A DNA stretch of 64,000 nt from Methanosarcina sp. MTP4 (GTDB lineage Archaea > Halobacteriota > Methanosarcinia > Methanosarcinales > Methanosarcinaceae), in the NCBI RefSeq assembly GCF_000970045.1, contig NZ_CP009505.1:2938808-3002807 (forward strand), read 5' to 3'. Within the stretch, counting starts at the first letter, position 1, and every line of letters begins with the position of its first letter. A model generated the notes under the pieces. That model ran no database searches. It was not told the origin of the DNA and was given only the letters and a program-made list of their open reading frames with translations. Shown here in pieces: positions 1-8,773 of the stretch. A program made the translations under genes and the position numbers.

Positions 1-116
1 GGGGTCAGGAGATACTGCGGAGCGTACTGGTCGCTCTCGTCCCTGGAGGTCAGGTTCGAATCCTTCAATTCCTGAGCAAATACTCTACGTGCCACTTCTC
101 TGAAAAAGCCAGCCAT
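1..116 (-). CDS. RPA-associated protein, N-terminal part (partial)
   Basis: The minus strand opens with ATG at 116, one base after the stop codon of the RPA gene. It reads about 38 codons (MAGFFREVARRVFAQELKDS...) to the window edge. The tight coupling and the opening match the COG3390-type protein that follows RPA in many euryarchaeal rpa operons and is thought to act in the same ssDNA-binding complex. Only the N-terminus is visible, so the family call rests on position and a short stretch of sequence. Confidence 0.7.
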   Translation of the reverse strand, partial: MAGFFREVARRVFAQELKDSNLTSRDESDQYAPQYLLT

Positions 117-117
117 T

Positions 118-1374
118 TTACTCCACCTCCAGTTCCGCAAGCATTGCCTCAAGGAGTTCCCTGTCCAGAGAATCCTTCGGTGCAATCGATTCCACAAGGA
201 GGTACCGGTCAAGTTTCGGACCGCTAACTATGTAATACCTTCCTATGAGTTCCTGTTTCAGCCTGTCCAGCACAACCCCCGGATCAAGAGCATCTGCAGC
301 CATGGCAATTGCGCCGTCAAGGGAGATGCCTGCAAGCTCTTCGGTAAGTTCGCGGTTTATCAGGGCATCCTGGGTAGAAGTTCCGGAATCCAGGACCGCC
401 TTGATCCTTAGATCGTATTCCCCCCTTACCTTCCCGTGCTCGGCACAGGCGCCTTTCACAAGGGCCCGCTTACACTCAGGGCAGCGCTTGATCAGCCCTG
501 AGCCAGTCTGGATGTCCACCATTGCTCCGGAGTATGTGAAAGTTGAGGTCCCAACTTCAATATCCTCATCAAGCCCTTCAATGGAACTCCCTCTGTTAAG
601 CTGGATCTGAGCTCTGCCGTTCCACTCGCTCACCACCACGTTTTTCAACAGGTAACTTTTGCCTTCTTCCATGTCCGGAAGTTCGGAACTTGCCCAGTTA
701 GTAAACTTGACAACCCCTGTCTCGTCCCCTATAAGCCCTGTCTGCTCTATTGACTCGTGGGAATTTTCCCAGAGCTGCACCACTTTTCCCCTGACCGTAA
801 CCCACTGGTTATTTCCCTCAAGGTCGACAATATTCCTGAGTTCGGACTCCCTTTGGCCTGGAGTGAAATCGCCCCCTCCGACTTCCACTGGTTCGGAAAG
901 CTTCTCTGCCGAGCTATTCCGATTGAGCTGGACCTGGAACCTGTCGTTATATTCACCCGTCACCACACTCCGGAAAAGATAGCTTTCCCCTTCTTCGAGG
1001 TTAGGGAGTTCAGCGTTTTGCCATTTGGTAAACTTTATGATGCCAGTCTCATCCCCCAGAAGTCCGACCTGGGAAATAGACTCGTGATTGTTTTCCCAGA
1101 GCTGTATGACCTTTGCATTAATGTTTGCCCACTGCCCATTTTCAGAGATATCAGTAATTTTGGTAAGTTGAGGCTCAGCCTGTCTCACATAAAACTCATT
1201 TTTAGGAATGGAATATTTCTTCAAGAAATAATTGACAACGCTGCGCTGCGCTTCATTGTCAGGCACTTTGAATTTCTTTATCAGTTCGTCGAGTCTTTCT
1301 TCGATGTCCTCAATAGGCACATCGACGCCAAGTTTCAAAAACCTGTCTTTAATTGATTCTGCAATTTGTCTCAT
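118..1374 (-). CDS. rpa: Replication factor A, single-stranded DNA-binding protein
   Basis: A 418-aa ssDNA-binding protein for replication, repair and recombination. Two tandem OB folds are visible, at about residues 70-155 and 178-262. They are clear internal duplicates, each with V(V/I)QLWEN.HESI and GL(I/L)GDETG. A C-terminal zinc finger follows (C298, C301, C310, H313). This two-OB plus zinc-finger layout is that of Methanosarcina RPA2/RPA3 rather than the four-OB RPA1. It is co-transcribed with the partial gene one base downstream. A TATA-like ATTTAAATA lies about 65 bases upstream of the start on the minus strand. Confidence 0.93.
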   Translation of the reverse strand: MRQIAESIKDRFLKLGVDVPIEDIEERLDELIKKFKVPDNEAQRSVVNYFLKKYSIPKNEFYVRQAEPQLTKITDISENGQWANINAKVIQLWENNHESISQVGLLGDETGIIKFTKWQNAELPNLEEGESYLFRSVVTGEYNDRFQVQLNRNSSAEKLSEPVEVGGGDFTPGQRESELRNIVDLEGNNQWVTVRGKVVQLWENSHESIEQTGLIGDETGVVKFTNWASSELPDMEEGKSYLLKNVVVSEWNGRAQIQLNRGSSIEGLDEDIEVGTSTFTYSGAMVDIQTGSGLIKRCPECKRALVKGACAEHGKVRGEYDLRIKAVLDSGTSTQDALINRELTEELAGISLDGAIAMAADALDPGVVLDRLKQELIGRYYIVSGPKLDRYLLVESIAPKDSLDRELLEAMLAELEVE

Positions 1375-1719
1375 AGTTCTACCTCAGGCCTCTTGGTTGT
1401 CTTCTTATAGAGAGGCACTTTAAGGTATGCATTTGGAATATTTAAATCTGTACAAAGCAGGGTGAAAGTGTTCAGTCTTTAATCAGTCTGCTATCCCCCA
1501 CAGGAAAAAATTCAGGAGAAGAAAATCAGAGTGATTATCCCCTTCCGTATATGTTTTTCACACACAGGAAAAAAATCACTCGTCCTTTTTAAGCCTGAAT
1601 TTATAATGCTAAATTATTTTCGCAGTTTTTTTATTTTCATAAAGTATATTTATAGGAAATATATTCTCAGGGACATCAAGAACCATTATCAAAGACTATA
1701 CCTTGCAAAATATTTAAAA
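1375..1719. other. Intergenic region, RPA promoter and antiporter 3' side
   Basis: 345 bases without a convincing gene. The RPA promoter should lie here: ATTTAAATA on the minus strand at about 1437-1446. The rest is AT-rich DNA downstream of the antiporter stop codon, with several short T-runs that could end minus-strand transcripts. Confidence 0.5.
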
Positions 1720-3558
1720 TTATTTGTGAAGTATATCAGCAGTGCGCTTGGCTGCATCCCCTTCCCCGATCACGGTTATTATATCTTCATATTCAAGCAC
1801 AAGACTCCCGTGAGCGATGATGGAATCACTACCCCGCTGCACCATTACAAGGAGGCTCTTTTCAGGGAACTGGATATCTTTGATGGCTTTTCCGACTACT
1901 TTGGGGTTAGTGACCTTGACTTCCATCATGTCCCCTTCACCCCCGACCTCGCACATGGAGAAAAGGTGGGGCCTTCCGATCATGTTGTCAAGCACAACTG
2001 CCGTTGTCGTGGCCGGACTCATGGCGCGGATGCCCAGATCCCAGAAAGCCTGCAGGTTTTCGATCTCGTTTACCCTGGCTACCAGCTGGTCACCCCTGAA
2101 TCCGAAAGAAGCTTTTGCAATCTGGCAGAAGAGAAGGTTCGTGTTGTCCTTATTGGTTGTCGCAACCACATATTTGGCATTTTCAATTCCTGCCTTTTTC
2201 AGGACATTTACATCCCCGGCATCGCCCTGGACGATCCGGATTCCGAGTTCCATGCACTTCTTGCAGTTATCCTCGGAAATGTCCACAACTACAACATTTT
2301 CTCCTCTTCTGTCAAAGCGTTCGGCAAGAATCCTGCCTACCTTTCCTCCACCAATGATAAGGATTTCCATAGGGATTACCTCCAGTATATCTGCCACTTT
2401 TTTTGACAGGCTGCCACTCATGAAGACCGTGATGATAACCGTAAGGAAGACAAGCCCCACAAGGGTCTGCCCCCCGGGAATGCCCATCGAATCAAGCTTG
2501 ATTGCAAAATAAGTCGCAACCGAAGTCGGCACAACGCCCCTGGGCCCAACGAAGGAAATGAAAAGTTTCTCATTCGTGCCGATCCGAGAGTTCCACATTG
2601 AAACGAAGACCGCCACCGGGCGGATCAGGAACACGAGAAGCAGCACAAGGGCTATCCCGCTTGCCCCTATCCTCTGGATATCCTCGAATTTTAGCATTGC
2701 CGCAAGCAGGATGAAAATCAGGGAGAGCATCACAATCACAATGTCGCTCTTGAATTCCTTGATGGTCTCCTTGTAAGGAAATTCCGAAGTTCCGAGGATG
2801 ATCCCGAAGACAGCTACAGCCAGAATCCCTGACTCATTGCCAAGGTATTCTGAAAGGACGAAGCAGGCAAACACGGCGGTAAGGGAAACCAGCCTTGCGG
2901 TCTGTTTGCTGATCGCCGTCCCCCGGGTAAAGAACCAGCGGAGAGCAAAACCGCTGAAAGAACCCAGAGCAATTCCGATTCCCAACCTGTAAAGGATAAA
3001 GACTACCGCATCCGTCCCGGAGAGTTCTGCTGCGACCCATTCGAAGACCATTGCTGCAAGGATCACACTGGCAGCATCATTCAGGACCCCTTCAAGCTCC
3101 AGGATCTTGCCGAGCTTGTGGCTGATCTGGATGTTTCTTACAATGGGAGAGATCACTGTCGGCCCTGTTGCCGTGACAAGGGCTCCGAAAAGGGCGGCTA
3201 GTTCGAGAGGGATCCCTATCAAGAGGCTGGTCAAAACCGTGGTTCCCAGAAAGGTTACAAGGACTCCGATTGTTGTCAGTTTCAGGACACTTTCCTGAAC
3301 CATCCTGATATGCTTCAGGTCAATGTGAAGCCCACCGTCAAAAACAATAACGGCTACCGAGATTGCCACGATAGCACTGAGCCCCTCGATGTAGAGGGCA
3401 GGATCCAGCAGGTTCAGGACTTCGGGCCCTACGATAATTCCTTCGATCAACAGGAAAATGATAAAAGGAATCCGGAAATAACGGCTGAGTGCCTGTGCGG
3501 CAAGGGACATGATAAGCACGGCAACTACCAGCCCAAGTAGAAGTATCGGATCAAGCAT
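1720..3558 (-). CDS. Monovalent cation/proton antiporter with RCK (TrkA-N/TrkA-C) domains
   Basis: A 612-aa membrane protein. Residues 1 to about 395 form roughly a dozen hydrophobic segments of the CPA1/NhaP-type Na+/H+ exchanger fold, with the conserved FDGGLHID and LVTATGPTVISPI regions. A Rossmann TrkA-N domain follows, with the dinucleotide-binding motif IIGGGKVGR near residue 400. It ends with a TrkA-C domain (VGKAIKDIQFPEKSLLV...). RCK domains gate such carriers by nucleotide or ion binding. It would export Na+ or K+ in exchange for H+ at the cytoplasmic membrane. It stands alone. Which cation it moves cannot be read from the sequence. Confidence 0.9.
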   Translation of the reverse strand: MLDPILLLGLVVAVLIMSLAAQALSRYFRIPFIIFLLIEGIIVGPEVLNLLDPALYIEGLSAIVAISVAVIVFDGGLHIDLKHIRMVQESVLKLTTIGVLVTFLGTTVLTSLLIGIPLELAALFGALVTATGPTVISPIVRNIQISHKLGKILELEGVLNDAASVILAAMVFEWVAAELSGTDAVVFILYRLGIGIALGSFSGFALRWFFTRGTAISKQTARLVSLTAVFACFVLSEYLGNESGILAVAVFGIILGTSEFPYKETIKEFKSDIVIVMLSLIFILLAAMLKFEDIQRIGASGIALVLLLVFLIRPVAVFVSMWNSRIGTNEKLFISFVGPRGVVPTSVATYFAIKLDSMGIPGGQTLVGLVFLTVIITVFMSGSLSKKVADILEVIPMEILIIGGGKVGRILAERFDRRGENVVVVDISEDNCKKCMELGIRIVQGDAGDVNVLKKAGIENAKYVVATTNKDNTNLLFCQIAKASFGFRGDQLVARVNEIENLQAFWDLGIRAMSPATTTAVVLDNMIGRPHLFSMCEVGGEGDMMEVKVTNPKVVGKAIKDIQFPEKSLLVMVQRGSDSIIAHGSLVLEYEDIITVIGEGDAAKRTADILHK

Positions 3559-4034
3559 GAGATTCCCTGTAATAATGCGTACACTTAATAAAAATCCTTA
3601 GTGGACATCCGAGATAAATTGAACGGTAAGACATGTCAAGGTGTTGTTGCCAAAAAACACAAAAATGCTTAGTAATGTATACAGTATCATACAATTGTTT
3701 TATATAAATTTGACTCCTGATTGTTAACCTCCTTGAGGACTTACTGCCCGATAACCCCTAATAGATATAAATTGTCATATATAAATTTGACTTATGATCC
3801 TCAAACCCCCGGGAACCTGCTGCACGAGTACTTTCATCAAATATAAAATGAGAAAGGAAATCCCAGGAGAAGGAATAGTTTTTTTACAATGCCTGCCAAT
3901 CTATTTTCAGGGAAGTATTACCGGTTAGGGGAAATGTTACCGGTTCAGGGAAGTATTACCCGAAAATTCTCAATTAAAAAGCCTTTTACCTTGAAATCCG
4001 GTTACAAGAAAACCTTTCTTAGGGAGTGAAAGAA
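3559..4034. other. Intergenic region with divergent promoters and a duplicated TATA block
   Basis: 476 bases between the divergent antiporter and DUF427 genes. Two related blocks (3691-3722 and 3769-3799) share CAAATTTATATA-like sequence (TATATAAATTTGACT) and could be promoters or duplicated operator DNA. GGGAAGTATTACC also occurs twice near 3911-3962. No gene is seen. Confidence 0.5.
3691..3799. repeat. Imperfect direct repeat containing TATA boxes
   Basis: The segments at 3691-3722 and 3769-3799 share TATATAAATTTGACT and flanking AATTGT, spaced about 78 bases apart. The duplication may have copied a promoter. Confidence 0.5.
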
Positions 4035-4319
4035 ATGGCAAAAGCAACATGGAAGGGAAAGGTGCTCGCAGAAAGCGATGAACCTAAAATAATCGAAGGG
4101 AACCTCTATTTCCCGCCAGAATCCGTAAACAGAGAATACTTTAAGGAAAGCGAAACCCACACTACCTGCCCCTGGAAAGGGAAAGCAAACTATTATGACG
4201 TGGTTGTGGAAGGAGAGGTCAACAAAGCCGCTGCATGGCATTATCCGGACCCAGAACCTGCTGCAAAGGAACTCAAGAATTATGTAGCTTTCTGGAAGGG
4301 TGTGGAGGTAGAGGCATAA
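4035..4319 (+). CDS. DUF427 domain protein
   Basis: A 94-aa protein that is a single DUF427 domain, with the family's typical TTCPWKGKANYYDV core and AAWHYPDP...NYVAFW ending. The family is widespread in bacteria and some archaea and has no established biochemical role. ATG 4035 is preferred over the in-frame GTG at 4026: GGGAG at 4022-4026 gives a normal 8-base spacing to the ATG, whereas a GTG start would use up that site. It is monocistronic. Confidence 0.88.
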   Translation: MAKATWKGKVLAESDEPKIIEGNLYFPPESVNREYFKESETHTTCPWKGKANYYDVVVEGEVNKAAAWHYPDPEPAAKELKNYVAFWKGVEVEA

Positions 4320-4499
4320 GTTGCTGAGGCACAAAGAAGAGGTGAAAAATTATTCTGAAAAACTAAACAATAAAAAGACCATTAAATATAATAATCTAAA
4401 ACCCGGTAAAAACCGATAAAAACAAATTTAAAAAACAAATCTCATCTCTACATCTCATTTATAGATCTCAAATTTAGATCTCATCGCTAAGTTTCATTT

Positions 4500-5120
4500 T
4501 TAGGCATCATTTTCAAGGTATTTCGGGGTCAAACGGCGTTCCAACACCGAGAAGAAGAAGTCAAGGAAAAGGGCAATGGCTATAACCGGAAGGGTTCCTG
4601 CAAGGATTTTTGCAGTATTAAAGTTGGTAAGCCCTTCGAAAATCATTGACCCTAGTCCCCCGCCTCCTATAAGGGCTGTCAGCACGGCTATGCTGTTTGC
4701 AAGGATGGCAGCAAACTTGAGCCCTGCAAATATGGCAGGATAGGCATTGGGCAACCGGACATTACGGATTATCTGGAACTCCGTCAGCCCTATTCCCTTT
4801 GCAGAATCGATTAGAGCAGGGTCTACGTTGAAAAGCCCTATATAAGTGTTCTTGATAATCGGAAGCAGGACACGCAGCATAATGGCAATGACTGCCGGGG
4901 TAAAGCCTATCCCGATAAGAGGGACTACAACGGCTACAACCGCAAAACTCGGGACTGCCTGGACAAGATTGGAAAACCTCATGACCATTGAAGCCAGCCT
5001 CTTACTGTACAATGAGAGAAGGACCAGAGGGACGGCAACGATAATTCCTGCAAGAAGTGCCGTATAAGCCAGGAAAAGGTGTTCAAGGGTAGCTTCCAGA
5101 ATTTCTGCGTTTATGACCAT
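4500..5120 (-). CDS. Osmoprotectant ABC transporter permease (second)
   Basis: A 206-aa integral membrane permease of the BPD_transp_1 (MetI-like) superfamily, with about five TM segments. The EAA-type coupling loop is visible in GIGLTEFQIIRNVRLPNAYP. It matches the OpuBB/OpuBD-type permeases for glycine betaine, choline or carnitine. It is the last gene of a four-gene minus-strand transporter operon and overlaps the preceding permease by 10 bases, which suggests translational coupling and a heterodimeric channel. Confidence 0.9.
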   Translation of the reverse strand: MVINAEILEATLEHLFLAYTALLAGIIVAVPLVLLSLYSKRLASMVMRFSNLVQAVPSFAVVAVVVPLIGIGFTPAVIAIMLRVLLPIIKNTYIGLFNVDPALIDSAKGIGLTEFQIIRNVRLPNAYPAIFAGLKFAAILANSIAVLTALIGGGGLGSMIFEGLTNFNTAKILAGTLPVIAIALFLDFFFSVLERRLTPKYLENDA

Positions 5121-5791
5121 GTCCCGTACCTCACCTTCAGCCTGTTCTCAATAATGCCTGCTCCCCCGTCCAGGATTACTGCCAGCAGCCCGACCCAGGC
5201 TCCTGTTACCAGGATTGTCCCCATGTCATAGAGCTGTATCCCGTTCTGGAGAGCTGCTCCAAGCCCTCCTGCAGCGATCAAGCCCCCAAGTGTCACGACT
5301 CCCATGGTGAACACGACAGCTATCCGGATACCTCCTGCTATCAGGGGCAGCGCCAGGGGAAAACGTACTCTCATAAGGATTTCCCCGGGATTAAGCCCCA
5401 GGGCTTCGGCGATCTCTACATATTCCCTGGGAACGTTTGCAAGGCCCGTATACGTATTTCTGGCTATGGGCAGGATGGAATAGAGGATCGAAGCAGCAAC
5501 CGTCGGGCCTGTACCTATCCCGAAAATGGGAAGTAGGAGTACAAGGAGCGCAACATCCGGAATTGTCTCCACAACGTTCAGGCCGTTCAGGACCGGGTCT
5601 GCAAGCTTCGGGTTCCGGTAAATAAGGACTCCCACAGCTACGCCCGCAAGGATGGAGACAAAAAGCGCAATTGCGAACATATAGAGGTGTTCAAGGGTGC
5701 GAAGCGAAAGGACCTGGGTATTCCAGACCCTCTGGACTTCCGTTAAAACTTCATTTATAATCTGGACGACTTCGCTCAGGTAACCCACCAT
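5111..5791 (-). CDS. Osmoprotectant ABC transporter permease (first)
   Basis: A 226-aa permease homologous to its neighbour, with five to six TM segments and the EAA loop EALGLNPGEILMRVRFPLAL. It should pair with the downstream permease to form the transmembrane channel of an OpuB/OpuC-type importer that accumulates compatible solutes under salt stress. It lies between the ATPase gene (gap filled by a 13-bp repeat array) and the second permease, which it overlaps. Confidence 0.9.
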   Translation of the reverse strand: MVGYLSEVVQIINEVLTEVQRVWNTQVLSLRTLEHLYMFAIALFVSILAGVAVGVLIYRNPKLADPVLNGLNVVETIPDVALLVLLLPIFGIGTGPTVAASILYSILPIARNTYTGLANVPREYVEIAEALGLNPGEILMRVRFPLALPLIAGGIRIAVVFTMGVVTLGGLIAAGGLGAALQNGIQLYDMGTILVTGAWVGLLAVILDGGAGIIENRLKVRYGTWS

Positions 5792-5821
5792 TCCATAAGC
5801 TGCCTCAAGTTTAGATCGGAA

Positions 5822-5923
5822 TTTTAGATCAAACTTTTAGATCAAACTTTTAGATCAAACTTTTAGATCAAACTTTTAGATCAAACTTTTAGACCAAACT
5901 TTTAGATCAAACTTTTAGATCAG
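5822..5923. repeat. 13-bp tandem repeat array
   Basis: About 7.5 copies of TTTTAGATCAAAC begin right at the 3' end of the ATPase gene and fill the gap to the first permease gene of the same operon. One copy carries a T-to-C change. The ATPase stop codon lies within the last unit, so the array grew directly behind the stop. Confidence 0.95.
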
Positions 5924-7042
5924 TCCCTGGAGAACCCTGTCGGAAAAAAGAAGACCTACCGGAATTGCCCCTTCCAGGACCAGCGCCATGGACTCCTCCT
6001 CTTCCTTGAGCTGCATCAGGGCCTCGAAAAGTGAAGCATCTGCAGGAACTACGAGAAGGGATTTTGAGATTTCTTTCAGGCTTTTCCCGGTCTTTCCGGC
6101 CTTCAGGACTTCATTTAATGAAATTTTTCCCACAGTCCCGGATTCTTTAAACACGAAAGCGACTTCAAGTCCGTCATCAACCATTTTTCTAAGAGCAATT
6201 TCGGCAGGTAGATTTCCTTCCAGGAAATATCCGGGATCAAGGGGCTGCGCCATATCCCTTACTTTCAACGCTTCCATGTGCCTGTATTTTCTTTTCGAGT
6301 CAACAATTTCAGAAACAAGCTCACTTGAAGGCTCAAAGATCAGTTCTTCGGGAGTTCCCACCTGAACAAGAGAAGCGTTATCCATAATGGCAACCCGGTC
6401 CCCCAGCTTGAAAGCTTCATTGATGTCATGGGTAACGAAAACGATGGTCTTCCCGAGTTCCTTTTTTATTTTGCAGAACTCGTCCTGGAGCTGGGTCCTG
6501 AGAAGAGGGTCAAGTGCCCCGAAAGGTTCGTCCATAAGGAGCAGCGGAGGGTCCATAGCAAGAGCCCTTGCAAGCCCGATCCTCTGCTGTTGTCCCCCGC
6601 TAAGCTGGTGAGGATAGCGGTCCATGAAACTTTCAGGAGGCAGGGATACGAAATTCAGAAGTTCGCTGACCCTTTCCCGGATTTTTACTTCATCCCACCC
6701 TTCCAGTTTCAGGATGAGTCCGATGTTTTCCGAGACTTTCAGGTGCGGGAGCAGACCGATGTTCTGGATCACATACCCGATGCTCCGCCTGAGCCGTACC
6801 GGGTCGAAGTCCCCCACATCCTCTCCGTTTATGGACACTCTCCCGATATCGGGTTCTATCAGGCGGTTGATCATCCGAAGGGTAGTAGTTTTCCCGGAAC
6901 CGCTGCGCCCGATCAGGATCATAAGTTCCCCTCCCCTGACCTCAAGGTCCAGGTCCCTGACGGCGAAACGGTCCCCATACTTCTTCGTTACGTTTTCGAG
7001 CCTGACGGACTCGATTCGGTTAAAAAGTTTTTTGAACTTCAT
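5915..7042 (-). CDS. Osmoprotectant ABC transporter ATP-binding protein with CBS domain
   Basis: A 375-aa ATPase. Walker A is GRSGSGKTTT (near residue 45), the ABC signature is LSGGQQQR (near 146), Walker B is LLLMDEPFGALD (near 167), and the H-loop lies in FVTHD. The C-terminal 110 residues look like a CBS pair (from EALKVRDM...), which in OpuA-type ATPases senses ionic strength or nucleotides. It powers uptake through the two downstream permeases. Its stop codon is embedded in the 13-bp repeat array. Confidence 0.93.
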   Translation of the reverse strand: MKFKKLFNRIESVRLENVTKKYGDRFAVRDLDLEVRGGELMILIGRSGSGKTTTLRMINRLIEPDIGRVSINGEDVGDFDPVRLRRSIGYVIQNIGLLPHLKVSENIGLILKLEGWDEVKIRERVSELLNFVSLPPESFMDRYPHQLSGGQQQRIGLARALAMDPPLLLMDEPFGALDPLLRTQLQDEFCKIKKELGKTIVFVTHDINEAFKLGDRVAIMDNASLVQVGTPEELIFEPSSELVSEIVDSKRKYRHMEALKVRDMAQPLDPGYFLEGNLPAEIALRKMVDDGLEVAFVFKESGTVGKISLNEVLKAGKTGKSLKEISKSLLVVPADASLFEALMQLKEEEESMALVLEGAIPVGLLFSDRVLQGLI

Positions 7043-7345
7043 GAATTAAACTGAAACTTTGCAGAGATTCTGAACACGATACCGAAACCCGGTACTGAAG
7101 CCTTTAGAGAACTTAGACTGGCAGAGCAATTAGACTGGCAGAGCAATTAGACTGGCAGAGCAATTAGACTGGCAGAGCGCTTAACCCGGTTTGGTGTTTA
7201 ACCTTAAAGAAATTCGGAGTAAAGCAAAAATCTGGAACAATCCGGGACGAAAAAGATCCCCGGACCGCCAAACCTCGGCAGAGTACCGAAACTTGTAAGA
7301 GTCCTGAAACTCCTCAAGGATAACGTACCTAAAAGAGCTCCGGAA
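7043..7345. other. Intergenic region inside the osmoprotectant operon
   Basis: 303 bases between the binding-protein and ATPase genes, unusually long for an operon gap. It holds the 17-bp repeat array at 7113-7180 and degenerate CCGAAAC/CCTGAAAC-like motifs. No ORF or clear promoter is seen. Confidence 0.5.
7113..7180. repeat. 17-bp tandem repeat array
   Basis: Four copies of TTAGACTGGCAGAGCAA. The first three are identical and the last ends in GC. The array is intergenic, between the osmoprotectant-binding protein and ATPase genes. Confidence 0.95.
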
Positions 7346-8347
7346 TCAGCCCGAAATCAGGCCTTCTTCCACAAGGAAGGCCCGCGCGATGTCCCTGGCT
7401 TCCCGATTTTCGATGTCGTACTCTCCGTTAAGCTGCCGCATGGTATCCGAATCAATCCTGCCTTCGAGTTCCGCAAGTATCGCCACGATTTCGGGGTACT
7501 CCTCCTCAAACTCGGCCGAAACCAGCACTACCGCATCGTATGGAGGCAGGGCGTTTTGATCGTCCTCAAGCACCTTCAGTTCGTAAAGGTCATTTCGGGT
7601 GTCAGTGGTATAGGCACTTATGGCATCCACTTCTTCATTCTTGATGGCTTCATACATTATGCCCGGAACCATGGGGTTGTAGTTCTTGAACGTGAACCCG
7701 TAGACCCGGTCGATCTGGGGCAGCCCGTCTTCCCGCGTGGCAAATTCGGGGTCGGTGCCAATTTCCATATCAGGGGCATGGGGTGCAAGATCACTTATCG
7801 TGAAAACCTCGTTGCTTTCCGCCCATCCCTCATCCACGGCAATGGCATAGGCGTTTTCGAAGCCCAGGCTGGCAGCAATTACAATTCCGTCCCCCTCAAG
7901 GAGCCCTTGCTCGGATTCTTCGTATACGAGCTCAGGGTCCCATTCCTCAAGGGGCGGTTTTTTCAGGATCTGGCTGTAGATGGTCCCCGTATAATCCACG
8001 TAAGAATGGATGTCCCCTTTTTTCAGAGCCTCGTAATTTACAAGCGTGCCCCCGAGGTTCTCCTTCACATCGGTATTGTATCCGCGATCTTCGAGCAAAA
8101 GTGAAATCATATGCGCTGTTATGTAAGATTCCTGAAAAAGTTTGGTTCCGATTACGATGGTTTCAGAAGTTACCGGGCCAAGCCCATCAGCAGCTTCACC
8201 TTCAACCTCACCTTCAACCTCACCTTCAACCTCACCTTCAACCTCACCTTCAAGCCCGCTTTCCTGTTCATCTGCACCGTTATCCGAACAGCCGCTGACC
8301 AGAAGAGAGGCAATGAGCATTAAAACTACCAGAATATTCAGTTTCAT
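7346..8347 (-). CDS. Osmoprotectant-binding lipoprotein (OpuBC/OpuCC-like)
   Basis: A 333-aa substrate-binding protein of the QAT/OpuAC family. The internal ATG at 8347 is chosen because it gives a clean lipoprotein signal (LMLIASLLVSGC, Cys about residue 20). The upstream in-frame extension would bury that signal. After the lipid anchor comes an acidic linker of five EVEG-type units encoded by a 12-bp DNA repeat. The solute-binding domain follows, with IGTKLFQESYITAHMIS and VDYTGTIY. It is the first gene of the transporter operon and delivers betaine-like solutes to the permeases. Confidence 0.9.
   Translation of the reverse strand: MKLNILVVLMLIASLLVSGCSDNGADEQESGLEGEVEGEVEGEVEGEVEGEAADGLGPVTSETIVIGTKLFQESYITAHMISLLLEDRGYNTDVKENLGGTLVNYEALKKGDIHSYVDYTGTIYSQILKKPPLEEWDPELVYEESEQGLLEGDGIVIAASLGFENAYAIAVDEGWAESNEVFTISDLAPHAPDMEIGTDPEFATREDGLPQIDRVYGFTFKNYNPMVPGIMYEAIKNEEVDAISAYTTDTRNDLYELKVLEDDQNALPPYDAVVLVSAEFEEEYPEIVAILAELEGRIDSDTMRQLNGEYDIENREARDIARAFLVEEGLISG
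8198..8254. repeat. 12-bp coding repeat (acidic linker)
   Basis: Nearly five copies of ACCTTCAACCTC on the plus strand, reading as Glu-Gly-Glu-Val on the minus strand. The array sits just after the lipobox of the binding protein, so length changes stay in frame and only change the tether length. Confidence 0.93.
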
Positions 8348-8773
8348 CCGAATCTTTATAAAAATCCCCCCATACAATATGATCGAGATCAAGCTCCTAA
8401 CCGAGAAAAAACGACCTCTGAGAATTGAAGTCAACTTTACCGGATTGGAGTCAGTGTCACCTCAGGATCGAAATTAATCCCCTAATGATTGAAATTAATC
8501 CCCATAACGATTAAAATCAACCTCCAAATGATTGAAATAAATCTTCTAATGATTGAAATTAATCCCCCATAACGATTAAAATCAACCTCCGAATGATTGA
8601 AATAAATCTTCTAACAAATATTCCTTTTTATCTAATTATAACTTTGTATGGGTTACCCAAATGAGTAAAAACAGAATCCAGATATTTTGTAATTATTTAT
8701 GGGTAAATCAAAACGGTCGAACTGGAAACTCAAGGCGTTTGAGTTATATCCCTTGTCGCTGTTAAGGGGTGCC
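8348..8773. other. Intergenic region between divergent transporter genes
   Basis: 426 bases holding the promoter region of the osmoprotectant operon (minus) and of the exchanger gene (plus), plus the 64-bp duplicated block at 8487-8615. No gene is recognised. Confidence 0.5.
8487..8615. repeat. 64-bp tandem duplication with internal sub-repeats
   Basis: 8487-8550 is repeated at 8551-8615 with a few changes and one extra C. Within each unit, GATTGAAATTAATCCCC, GATTAAAATCAACCTCC and GATTGAAATAAATCTTC are variants of one roughly 21-bp sub-repeat. The array lies in a divergent promoter region. Confidence 0.9.

Noticed and set aside
1531-2406. 291-codon open frame opposite the antiporter gene
   Set aside because: It is antisense to the TrkA domains of a well-supported gene, and the frame is a codon-bias artefact.
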